From: JBEKHI01 sp050012355
GTDB lineage: Bacteria > Actinomycetota > Actinomycetes > Streptosporangiales > Streptosporangiaceae
NCBI GenBank assembly: GCA_050012355.1
Contig: JBEKHI010000058.1
Span: 1-27,606 of the forward strand
Length of the DNA stretch: 27,606 nucleotides
Direction of reading: 5' to 3'
This document shows, piece after piece, positions 1 to 12,200 of this stretch. A model generated the notes under the pieces. That model saw only the letters and a list, made by a program, of their open reading frames with translations, was not told the origin of the DNA and searched no databases. How positions within the stretch are numbered: position 1 is the first letter of the stretch; every line of letters begins with the position of its first letter. The translations under genes were made by a program, and so were the position numbers.

Positions 1-294
1 CGCCGTCAGGGCCGGTCGGCTCGTGTCCAGCGCGGGTCCCGTGTCATGTCTCCTGCCGTCCGGGGGATTGGGGCTAACCCGCAGAGCGCCGCGGCTGGTC
101 AGCAGAGTAGCCCCGCGGCTGGTCAGCAGAGTGCCGCCGATATCCCGGGCAGTGCGTCCCGCGTCCAGCGCACTCCGGCTCGCGTCCGGAACCGCCTATC
201 TAGCGCGCCTAGCTTCCAGGGTCGCCCGGTTCGTGTCCGGGACCGGCCGGGCCTGGGGCAGTCCGCCGATTACCGGCTGACGCAGGCCCGTCCC
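1..294 (+). other. Low-complexity Ser/Arg/Pro/Gln linker
   Basis: Codons 1-98 are rich in Ser, Arg, Pro, Ala and Gln, with recurring Arg-Val-Gln-Arg and Arg-Val-Arg patterns and no hydrophobic core. It reads as a disordered linker between an unseen upstream domain and the first WLATE module. It contains a short tandem repeat annotated separately. Confidence 0.7.
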
Positions 295-3200
295 TGGATG
301 AAGGCACTGAACGAGAGCGAACAGTATGCACTAGCTGACGGTTCGCGGAAGCAGCCGCTGATGCCCGTGCCGGTCAAGAACGGGGCGCCCGGCTTGGGTG
401 GTTATGCCAACCCTATGGCCGCCCTCAACATGGGAGCCCTTCGCGATGGGAAGCCGTTCACCGTCAATGTCGAGGGGCAGCAGCGCAGGCTAGGGGCGAG
501 GCAACTGCGCGAGTTCTTGAGAAAGCAAGCCGCTGCGCTGCTCGATCCGACCCTGGCCGCTCGCCTGGAGAAGCTGCCCCAGTCAATGACCGACCTCGGC
601 CTCCTTCAACTAGCTGCCCTCCACGGGCGCACCAACATCGAGGTCATGCTCGATGACGGCACCACCACCACTTTCAAGGTGCCAGGTCGCGGCTCGTATC
701 GGACCCTCACTCTCGTCCACCATCCCGAGGGCGGCTGGCTAGCCACCGAGCGGATGCCGAAGCGGCTGACCGGCGGTCAGCAATCCGGTGGCGGTCGGCG
801 GTCCGCCGATCAGGAGGCTCCCGACCGGCGGTTGCCCGCGGACGCGGTCGCGCTGGCCCAGCAGTGGCGGGAAGCGGGACTGGTCCAGGGTAGTGACGCG
901 ATGGTCGTGGACTGGATGGCCGCGGTGGCGGGGGTGGAGCGTCAGCAGGCGGTCCGGCTGCTGGCGGTGGTCGCCCAGGTGCAGGGGGAAGCCGCAGTGC
1001 CGGAGGACACCGGTGATCTAGAAGGCAGGATCGCCGGGCTGCGGCTGCTTCTGGACGATGTGCGCGAGACCGGGCAGATCGACTGGCTGTCGGCAGCACC
1101 GGAGGCGGTCGCCGAGGAGCTGCGGGACCTGTCTCGGCTCGGGGAAGAACGGGACTATTTCATTAACGAGTTCGAGGACATCCGGTCCCGGTGGGCCGCT
1201 GCCACGCGTGATACTCAGCCGGATCAGCGGCCCAAGGGGTTCAGGCAACTGGACCGGCTGCTGGAGGAATTCGAGCAGCAGGTCGAGCAGGAGGAAGAGA
1301 ATCACGGGCTGCCGACCCAGGACTGGGTGGATGAACTCGCCGACCGGTACGACCGGCTCGCGCAGCTGGCTTTGGGCCGGGAGCTGCTGCCGAGCGCCGA
1401 GCAGGGGTACCGGGCCGCGCCCCTTTCGCCGTCGGAGCTTTCCGAGGCCAAGCATCACGTCTCCAAGGAGCTGGGGCGCCTGACGAGGGGTAAGCGCACC
1501 TCGGTCAACGTCGAGGACGTAGCGGAAGCGCACGAGATGCTGCCCTCGCGTTGGAGTCCGAACCGGCAGCCGCTGAACCAGCGTGCCAACGCGATCGCGC
1601 GAATGATCTTGACCGGACGGCTGGATGGCTTGCGGGGAGGTGCGAAGAGCGGGAAAGGAAAGGAGCCGGAGGTCCCGGGGCTGGAGCGGCGAGTGCGTTC
1701 AGATGTGCGGCGGGACGATCCTGATTCGTTTTTCCGCTCGCTGTTGGTCGTGGCGGAGTCGGAGTTTCCGGGTTATCTGGCCGGCGTGCTGCGTGCCTGG
1801 CATTTCCCGGTGGCTGGCCCCCCGACGACGCAGATGCTGCGTCGCTTCCTGGCCGTCCGGTTCCGGGAGGACTACGCAGAGGAGCCGGAACGGTTCGAGC
1901 CGTACCTGACCGGGCTGGATGGGGGGCGCCTGTCGGGGGAGGACGTCGAGCGGGCGCTGGAGACTGCCGGTGTGTTCGATGACGTGCTGGCGGCGGTGGC
2001 GCCCCGGCTGGCAGCTGATTTCCTGGGGCTGAACCTGCTGGTATTCACGGAGGAGGGCGGGCCAGAGCCCCTGGCGCCGCAGTATGCCCGGCAGGTGCCG
2101 CTGCTGTGGGCGGCTGATCTGCCGGGGAGGTATGTGGCGCTGGAGCAGGTTCCGGTGTGGACGCCGGACGCTGAGCCCGGGCCGAATCCGGTGGCGGAGG
2201 CCGCCGCCACGCTGGCTGATGCGCTGGCCCGGCGGGAGGCGGTACTCAGGGGCCGGGCGGGAGCCGAGGCGGAGCGGGCCGAGGCCAGTGCGCTGATGGC
2301 TGATCTGGCCGCGCGTCCGGCGGGCGGGGCTGAGGCGCTGGCGTGGGCCCGGACGGTGGCGGAGGCGATGCGGGCGGCCGAGGCGGACGCGGACGTGGAT
2401 GCTGGGCAGGCGAGCCGCCGGGTGTCGCAGGCGTTGGGCGCGGCGCCGCACTGGGTGTTCGGCGCGGACGCGGGGCAGGATGCCAGGAACCGGGAGGCGG
2501 CTGGCGTCGCGGCTGAGGTGGCGCGGGCCCGGAAGCTGGCCAACGCGGCAGCCGACGCGGAAGCGGCGGCGCGGACCGCGGCCGATGGGGTGGCCGCGGA
2601 TGCGGCGCCTGCGCATGTGCTGGGTGACTGGACGGCCGAGGGCTTGGCTGCCCAGATGGGGCGGCTGGCGCACGCGATGGCGCTGCTTGAGGTGTCTGGC
2701 ACGGCGGACGAGGTAGCGAGGTCCGAGGCGGCGGCGGCGCGGCAGCGGGTGGTCGGGATGCCGCCACGGGATGCGGGGCCATCGGCGCCCGCGGGCGGTA
2801 GTTCGCGGGGGCTGGATCCGGTGGCGGAGGCTGCTGCCACGCTGGCCGATGCGCGGACCCGGATGAAGGCGGTGCGGGCGGGCCGGGTGGAGGCTGACAT
2901 GGAGCGGGCCAGCGCCAGTGCGCTGGCGGCTGATCTGGCCGCGCGCCCGGCGCCGGACGGGACCGCGGCGCTGGCGTGGGCCCGGACGGTGGCGGAGGCG
3001 ATGCGGGCGGCTGAGGCGGACGCGGTGGCGGCTGCCGAACAGGCGAGCCGCCGGGTGCGGCGGGCGATGGGCGCGGCGCCGCACTGGGTGTTCGGTGCGG
3101 ACGCGGAGCAGGACGCCGGGGAAGCGGAGCAGCGGACCCAGAACTGGCAGGCGGCTGACGTCGCGGCCGAGGTGGCGCACGCGCGGCGGCTGGCGAGGGC

Positions 3201-6200
3201 GGCGGCCGACGCGGATGAGGCGGCGCGGACGGCGGCGGCTGGGGTGCCCGCGGGTGCGACGTCGGCCGATGTGCTGGGTGGCTGGACGGCGGAGAGCCTG
3301 GCTGCCCAGCTGGGGCGGCTGGCGCACGCGATGACGCTGCACGACCTGTCCGCCGCGGCGGATGAGGCGGCGGCCGCCGCGGCCGATGAGGCGCGGCAGC
3401 TGGTGACCGAGGCACCGCCACAATATGCGCGGCCGTCGGCGGTGCTGTCCAAGGCCGAGCTGGCTGAGATCCGGGAGGCCGCGACCCGGGCGGGCAGGGA
3501 TGCCGGCGGAGATGGCGACCCGGCCGCGGCGGCGCGCGCCGCCGAGCATGCGATACGGCAGCGGAACGCGGCGGCGGCCGCGCGGGGGCCGGACCGGATG
3601 CTGCCAACCGGGTTCGGCCTGCACCTAGACCGGTACGAGGCGGAACGGGGGGTGCATCTCGGTCCCGGCCAGGAACAGCACCACGTGGCCTGGGGCGACT
3701 GGGGGCACATTGCCCGGATCGGCGGGATCTGGCTCAGCGCCGAGAAGTCGGCGGCTGACCAGGTCGGGGAGCAGCCGGCGAACGGGTTCCCGGTGCCCGC
3801 GCTGCGGCCGCTGATCGGTGATGCGGTCAGCAAGCTGATCCAGACCAAGGGCCCCCGCCGCGCCAGCCGACGGCTGAGCGACGGGATCACCGTCGCGATT
3901 CCGCAGCGGGTGGAGACGATACAGGTGCGGAAGGTGCTGGGCAAGCTGCGCGGCGAGGGCGGCGCGGTGTACGTGCCGGCGTTCGAGGTGGAGCACGGGG
4001 CGCAGTTCGGTGCCAAGCGGGCTAATCCGCTTGACCCGATGAATTATCTGCTCGGCTCGTCGTCGTCCGGGTTCTCAACGAACCGGGCGACGACACTGCC
4101 GGTCATCCCGCCCGGCCTGACCACCACGGTGCCATGGCTGGGGCAGATACCGCTCATGCCGTCGATCGTGCCGGGCGGGAGCCGGTCCTTCAGCCGGTAT
4201 GAGGGCAGCTCGGCGGCCGCGGACAAGATCCCGGTGCATAACAAGGGGCTGGCCTATTTCAGCGTCCCGGCCGCTACGGCCGATGTTCTCACCGGCAGCC
4301 ATTGGGAAGTCACGCTGCGAGACGCGGATGGCCAGGTCATCCCGCTGAACGACACACTGCCCGGCTTCACGGCCCCGTCGTCCGGCGAGATCAGGAGTTT
4401 CCGGGACGGGGCGGAACCGGCATTCGGCGACTCGGTGCCTGACGGTGTGTACGTGGTGCCGGCGGAGGCATTGCTGAGCTTCCCGCTGGATGAGGCGCAG
4501 CCTGCCGGGCAGACCCCGCCGGTCCCGCTGGGTGAGCCGCCCGCCGACCCGGTGGCCCCGGCGCGGCCTGGTCAGGGACGGATTGGCCTAGAACCTCTGG
4601 TGGATGATTCCGGGGCTGTGGTGCGTGATGAGGGCGGGGAGGTGTACGACCCGGATGAGGCCGAGGAGTTCCACCGAGCGCTGCTCGAAGTGTCCTCCTT
4701 GGTGGCGGGGATTCCTGTCGATGATCTGGCGGCGTTGCGGAAGCGGATCGTGGCCCGGTTCCGCGGCGCGGGCACGGGGATCGTGGAGGGACTGAGCGAG
4801 GACCTCACCGAGGAGAAACTGATCCCCTGGCATCTCATGCTGTTCGGGTCCGGGCACCTGAGCCCGGAATGGCTGGCTGGGGAAGGCAGCCAAGGCTGGG
4901 GACGGTTCCGGATGAAGATGCGCATGGTGGCGTTCGAGCGGGCGGGCGGCGACCGGGATCAGACGCGGTGGCTAGACACCAGGAAGCTGATGTGGGCGGA
5001 GGCCGCGTCGAAGACCGTCGGCGGTAGTGCCAGCGAGTATTACGACCTCACGTTTAGCCCTACCTTCGGCAAGCACGGCGAGGCGACGTTGTCGTTGTTC
5101 CCGTGGGGGGGACCGAGCCAGGCTGATGCCCGGGGGCAGGCCGGATCGCTGGCTGGCGGGGAGTGGCGTTACGTCGCTTTCTCGGAGGAGGACTGGGTCC
5201 AGTATCCGATCACGGTGCAGGAGACGCTCGAGATGTACTCCTCGGTACCTGGCGCGAGCGGCGTGACGCGCCAGACCGGGGTGACGTATGTGAAGATCCC
5301 GGTGGATGAGGTACCGCGGCTCGAGGAGATCGGGCGCGCTGCGGCGGAGATCGTCCGGTTGCGGCGGGCTATGCGCGGGGCGGGGACCGCGGAACAGTGG
5401 GCGCAGCTGCGGGCGGTAGAGCAGCGGCTGAAGGACCTCGGGGATACCGACGGGCCGCCCGTGACCGACCGGGTGCCCCCACCATCCGTCGCCCAAGGCC
5501 TCAGCCGCGGGATGGGGGTTGTCGACCTGCTGCCCGGCGCGGAGAAGATCATTCCGACCGCGCTGGCGGACCTGCGCCGGTCCGAGGCGGGCCCCCAGCG
5601 CAACGAGCGGGAATGGCTGGACGTGGAGGCCGGGCTCGCCCGGCTCATCTCGTCGCTCGCGCTGCTCCCGCTGTCCAGCCTGCTGATCGCGGGTACCGTG
5701 CACGTGCACATCCTGACGATCACCCCGACCGGGGTGTACGCCGAGGACATCGGCGTCCGCTGGGTCCAGGCCCCGGAACAGCCCGGGATCAGCCGGAAAA
5801 CGGGCGGGGTCATCGACCACTTCCCGGCCGACTACGCCGACTCCACCCAGACTGACACGGCCACCTCGGGAATCTCCGCCGGGATGGTCCCCACATTCAT
5901 CATGAAACTGCACGGAGACGAGAAGAAGTCAGCGACCTACGGGTTCGCGTTCGGCTATTCCTACAGTGGATCGCTGTCGCGTAGCTCATCAGTGGGCGTG
6001 CAGACCTGGGCCTCGCAGCCGTGGCGATACGAGGGGACGCTGCTGAAGTCTTTTGCCAGCGGCGAGTTCGAGGTCGAAACGTCGGTGAAGTTCCGGCCGG
6101 CCGTGCTGGGTACCCCGCAGGGACTGGCGAGGATTACGACCGGCGGCGTCAAATACCTGACCGGGCTGCTGAAGTCCATGTTCGCCGAGGAGCCGGGCAC

Positions 6201-9200
6201 CGATGCGGGCGGGGAGGCCGCGCCCGCCGACTCTTCGTTTGGCCGTGAATACCACAACACCGTCAGGATCAAGGGCAAGCTGCGCAACTCCCTTCCGGAG
6301 AGCGCTTCTCCGCGCACCGGGCAACCCGTGCCGTCGGCTGGGCCGATGGTGCGGCGGGCGCAGGCGATAACCGGGACCAGCCGCCTGGCGGGGCTGATCG
6401 GGCGGCCGGTGACCGCCGCGTCGGGGGAGTTCACCCCCGAGGAATTGGGGACCGCAGGGCAGCTCGGGCCGGACGACAGGGTCGTCGGGGTACCCGGGCT
6501 GCCAGCCGTGCGCGAGGAAATGGAGACGATGGCGGCCACAGCGGGCATCCCGGCGGATCTGACCCGGCGGGAGCTTGACGACAAATTCAACGCGGATCAG
6601 GTGGAGGGGCGCCTGTTCGGGGGCGGCCCGGCACCGGCCACGTCGTTCACCATTGTCCGCGGCGGGGGCAAGGTGACCGACAAGCTGGCGGAGTTCACCG
6701 TCAAGTTCGAGTTCTTCGACATGGTGCCCACCGGCGAGCGGGTGCGGCTGGAAACCAACGACATGGGCGACTCCGAGGCGCACCTGGTGTTCAGCACAGG
6801 CTCCTCCTCGGCGCATCGGTGGCCGTTCTTGATCGGCAAGGTGATCAGCAAACCGCCGGCGGCCGGGGGCGCCGGCGGCTCGGTGCTGGGCAACTTCAAG
6901 ACCACGCAGCAGTCCGACACTAGCGACATGACCGTCCTGTCGGGGCGGTGGAACGTGGAGCAGCCACGGGAGTATGACGTGTACACCGCGCGGGCGCTGG
7001 CCACGATAACGCTGCAGGTGTGGGCGGAGAACGCGGCCGGTCAGCTGCCCCCGTCCCGGCACACCAGCTCGGTACTGGCCGGTAACTGGCTGGACTTCTT
7101 GCGGCCCGCTCCGCGGCCCAAGCTGCTGCCCCCGCCTGGAGTGCCCCAGGTACTGACCGCCGCGCAGATCCCGCTGCTGTCAGTCACCGACCAGCTGGAC
7201 ATCCCGTCCGATCCCGGCTCCGCACTGACGAAGTTCCAGCAGTTGGTACGTGACGTTGTGCTGAAACTCGATCCGTCCGCGGTACACCTGACATGGGTAC
7301 GGGCCGGAGAGGGCGGCGGGCAGACCGGAGTGGGCAAGCCCGCCGCCCAGCCGGCGGCCGGGCAGGCCAAGCTGGCGCGCCAGCAGCTTCCTCCTGACCT
7401 GGTGGCGATCACCGACAACTCGTCGATGCTCGCCCACGCCGGGTGGTCACTGGGCTCGGGCATACACCTGATGGGCATCGATTCGTACGCGCTGCGTCAT
7501 AAGACGCTGCACCTGCTGATCCAGCGATTCCGTGATCCCGGTCATGTCGGCTACGGCTACGGGCACACCGACGACAAAGCCAGCTACGGCAACTACGTCA
7601 CCGCGATACTCAAGCAAATCGACGAACTGGGCAGGGTGTTCATGCCCACGCCCGCGCTGCGGATCGAGCAGGAGATCAGCGTCCCGTCCAGAGACCCGCA
7701 CGTGTCTGCCAGCCAGGGTCCTGACCCGTGGAACAAGAGCTTGGTGAGCACCCGGACCAAGTCGGCCTCGAGCACCACGACGACCGGTCTATGGCTGCGA
7801 GATGTGTTCACCGTCCCCGGCACAGCCCACTATTTCCGGGGACGCATGCGGCTGGTCGTCGTGGGCTACGTGCAGACCGATCCGTCGGTGCCCGTCAATG
7901 TGATAACCGCGGGCCTGCTCAAGATGGCAGCCGACGCGGCCCGCGGCCCGGCCAACCCGGCCCGGCCGGATGCGTCGGGGTTCCTCGATGTCGGTGAACG
8001 AGTGAAGATCCCGGCGGTGGCGCTGTCGCCGGCGGGCAGCGAGCCGCAGCCAGCGCCGGCGATGCGGTATGTGCCAGCGCCGGAGGGTCGCGAGGCTGTT
8101 ATTGCCGACATGCTGACCGCGCAGCATCTCACCCCGCTGCCGGGATCGGCGCGGGCCCTGTCCAGCCGGGGCATGTTCATGGCCACCCTCTCCCCGGACG
8201 TCCTCGGCCAGATCCGCGACCATATGTGGCAACTGCTTACCGGCGCCACGGACCGGCCAGAAGGCGGCCATGCCAAGGCGGCCGGGGACCTTGGCGGGCT
8301 CGGCCCGCCGTTGCTGTCGGCGGTCTGGAACCAGGCACCGCTGCGGCGGCTGTCGGAGTTCATGGTGGAAGGCGACGGGTTCACCTTCCCCAGCCTGGTC
8401 AAGGACCTGGGCCTGCTCACCGGCATCGGGAAAGTGACCTTGAAGATCGGCTTCTACAACGCCAGGCCCGGGAAATGGATCACCACCGGGTTCGTCACCA
8501 ACAACAACTACCAGATCGAGCCGGGCAAGTCCGGCGGCTCCAGCGGCTCGGTGCTGGTCAGCGAGAGCGCCGGCGCGACCGTGACCCCCACCCGCGCGGA
8601 CGCCGACGTGTCGGTAGCGCTGCCCGTGACCCCCTCGATCGTGATGACCTACGGCGAGAGCGCCACCGCCGCGGCCAGCTCCCGCACCTGGCAGTTCGAG
8701 GAATCGGTGAACCGTACTGGCCCGTCCCTGCAGCTGCCGGCGACCGGCGTGGCGTTCCTGGCGACGGTCCAGATAGACCGGCGGGCCTTCGGCATCTTGC
8801 CGGTCTGGGGCGATGAAGCGCACTTCCTCTATCTGGCCGACAACTCCAGCGACGTGATGCTGGACTCGGTGACCGCGCTGTGGATGCGGATGCTGCCCGC
8901 CGACGGTATCCCGCTGCCGCACGGCGGCCGCTACCTGCCGCTGATCTCCGCCGACAAGGAGCGGGACATCGCCCGGCTCAGGGCGGCCGCCTCGCTGCTG
9001 CCCGCCGGCGACTGGTACCCGCTGTTCGTGCATTTCGACGCGGATAACCAGGTGGTGCTGATGAGCCGCACCGAGCCGCCGGGCGCGGGCACGGTGACGA
9101 CCGTTGAGGAATCCCTGAACGCTGACCAGCTCGCGGAGCGTATCCGCGGCCTGGACGACTGGGCCGGCCGGCCGATCCTGCTGCTCGGCGGCGTTTCCCG

Positions 9201-12200
9201 GACCTACGCCACCCGGGTGCGCAAGCTGCTGGGCATCGATCAGGTCCGCGACCTGGACGGCATGCTGCAAGACGGCGCAGGCAACCTGGGCCGCCGGTTC
9301 GGACTAGACGCCGCGGGTGATCCTGATCTGGGTACTCTGCGGCAAGGCAACTTCGTCTGGGACCCAGCCGATGGCAGTGACTCGGTGCTGCTGGGCGGTG
9401 ACTTCGGCCGGGTAATGCACGCCGAGCTGCCCCCTCGGCTGCGTGCCCCCGCCGGTTCCCCCAGCCCGGGCGTCGCGGTCCCGGAACGTCCCGTGGGCTG
9501 GGTGGCGACCAGCACCGCTCCCCGCCAGCCCGCCGCAGTCGGGCCTGGCACTGGGCTGGTGCGGGATCTGGGCGGCGGGCTGGAGGCCCAGCTGCGCAGC
9601 ACGGAGACGGGCTGGGCAGTGGGGATCCGTCGCCGGGGCGCCAGCATTGAGCTGCCGTCTGACCTGCCCCGCCTGCCGGGATACGTCACGGTGGCGGCCC
9701 AGTCGGGCTTGGGCCAGGACGAACTGGCGCTGGCGATGGACCAGCTCGGCACCCTGCGGGAGTTCGAGGGCCAGCGCGGTGCGCTGCTGATGATAGGCGG
9801 AGCAGCGGGCCATGGCCCCGACAGCCTAGCTCACCGGCTGCAAATACGCGCCCAGCGGGCAGTCCCTAGCGGGCTGGCCGGCCCCCAGATCATCGCCCCC
9901 GGCGAGGTGGCCGAGGACGGGGAGATCCAGTGGTGGCGGTTTGCCCCGAACACCGAGCCGGAGCCGCACACCTTCGCCGAGCTCGAGGCCGACATGTCGC
10001 TGGCAACCGCTCAGGATGAGTCAGAGCCAGACCGCGATCAGGCACAGTCGCCTGTGAGCCCGGCGGTGGTGCCGGCCAGCCCTGGTGCTGCCAGCCGTCC
10101 GCGGGTGACCCAGGCCGGGCCGTTGCCGGCGCATGTCGTCCCGGTCGGGGTGCGGTCCCGGCCGCTTCCTCCGGTCGAGGCCATCCCGGCCGATCCGGTT
10201 GCCGAACTGGACCACGGCATCGGCGGTGATGTGCTGCTGCCCGGGCCTACCCCGTCTCCGGCCAGTCCCGGGACCGGCAGCCTCCCCTTGCGGCGGCCAG
10301 CTCCGGGGGTCGGCCGCCGGGTGAAAGTCAACAGCAGGGAGCTCATCGCCTACATCGTCGTGCGGCCCGCGCCGGGCGCGGCATACCGGTCCGGCGACCT
10401 GCGGTCGGGTAACCAGAAGCTGGCGCTGCCCGCTGAGGGCTTCTTCCGCGCACGACCCCGCCTTCCCCGGGCCGAGAGAGCCGACGAGGGCAGCATCGCG
10501 CTGAAGATCACCATCCCCCCTGGTGCGGCGATCTTGCCGCGGGCCACCGGCGCCCTGGAACAGGGCCAGGAGCTGGCCGACCCGGCAGATGAGGAGCAGG
10601 TGTGGCTGCCGCCGAACACGCTCGCCCGGGTGCGTGCCGATGAGACCCTCACTCCCGGACAGCACCTGGCTACCCGGCTGGACGGCGACCTGGCCCGCTA
10701 CACCGACGGGGTGCCGCAGCACGGCTCGGCGCAGGTCCAGGCGCCGGCCGGGGCATGGACCGATGACGAGATCGACACTTACTTCCTGGCTGCCGGGGAG
10801 CAGATACCGGCGGGCTGGTGGTTCTACCATCCCGATCATCAGCAGCCCCTGCACGACCACCAGCAGGCCCTGCAGGCAGTCGACTCCGCCCAGACCTTCA
10901 CCCGGCGCCCGGCCGGCACCGAGCTGCCCGCTGCCCGCACCCGGCTGCAAGCCGCCCGTGCCGCGCTGCCCGACGCCGCCGTGCATGCTCGCACCAGCGC
11001 CCACCACATCCCCGCTGGCGACGGTGAGACCGTGCTGGTTTACCACACCACCGCCGATGGCACGCCAGTCATCGGCGGACGGCCGGTCAGCCAGGAGGTC
11101 TTCACCCGGATACTGGCCCGGCTCGCCGCCCGAGACCCGGCCCTCGGCCGGCTTCCCCGGATGGTCCCGGTCGCGATGGACCCGGAACACCAGCCCACCA
11201 GCAGCAACCTGGCCTACCACCAGGCCGTGGCCCGGCTCAGCGGCCGGCCGCTGATCACCCCCGAAGGACCAGCTCGCATCGGCGGTGCTGACCTGCTCGA
11301 CGGTACCCTCGTCGCCGATCCAGCCCCGGGCACTACACGCCGGACAGGCCGCTGGATACTCATCAGCCCCAACGGCCGCCTCGGGGAACTGTCCATGTCC
11401 CCCGACCCCCTGCCCGTCACCTCACCCAGGGTCACCGGCCCGCGGCCGCGGGACCAAGACACCCTCCACGTGCCGCTGGAAGAACCCCGCCCGGGCTCGT
11501 CGCGGCCAGCCAGCGGCGGTGGCGGGGCCGGGTTGATGAGGAATGTGGTGCTGGCTCCGCTTACTGAAGAAGGGTTCACCGGTCACGGTGGCGGGCGGGT
11601 GCAGTCAGATGATGGTTCCAGTGCTGAGGAGGCCGCCGGGCAGCCGGTGCTGATGGAGGCGGTACCGGCCACAGACCCGCTGCACGATCCGCTGAAGGCG
11701 GTGCTAGCAGGGCAGCGGTTCGATGGGTACAGCCAGGTGGAGGTGGGCCCGTACGAGGCCGTGCCGATTTTTCAGGCTGCGGAGGGGCGGAGCGTCGCGG
11801 AGCTGCTGGCCATGATCCTGGGTCCGCGGGACACGGTCGCCCCGGCGGAGTGGCAGCGGGGTGATGTCTGGCTGCGCCGGGTGCTGCGCACCGGGGAACT
11901 GGCGCAACTGTCTCAGCGCTACCGCCAGGGCAACTGGAACGCCGATCAGACCGTGGCGCAGCTGGGCGAGTTGCTGCGAGGCCTGGCCCAGGGGCCTGGC
12001 TGGGAAGAAATGGTGGACCTGCTCTACCACCTGGATAAAGACCAGCGGTTCCGGTTGTTCAAGGGCACCCGCCTGCTGGCGGACCTGGATGCGGCGCTGG
12101 GCCAGCGGCGCCAGGTCTTCGAGGATTTCCTGGATGACGAGGAGGACGGGTTCACAGGCGGGCGGGCAGCTCTCGAACGTGACGTGGTGGACCCGCGGGG

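Noticed and set aside
3655..3735. His-rich stretch (EQHHVAWGDWGHI) as a metal site or peptidase
   Set aside because: No HExxH or other known catalytic spacing; too short to support a function.
1699..4016. Overlapping minus-strand open frames of 641 and 714 codons
   Set aside because: They lie opposite the OTU-like domain and the tandem helical units. Their repetitive Arg/Pro or Ser/Ala composition mirrors the plus-strand repeats and shows no protein-like pattern.
7789..9270. 493-codon minus-strand open frame
   Set aside because: Same reason: shadow of the beta-rich block, low-information composition, no supporting motif.
10820..10865. His-rich patch (HPDHQQPLHDHQQ) as a metal-binding domain
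   Set aside because: Isolated and in a helical lead-in; no recognised metal-binding spacing.
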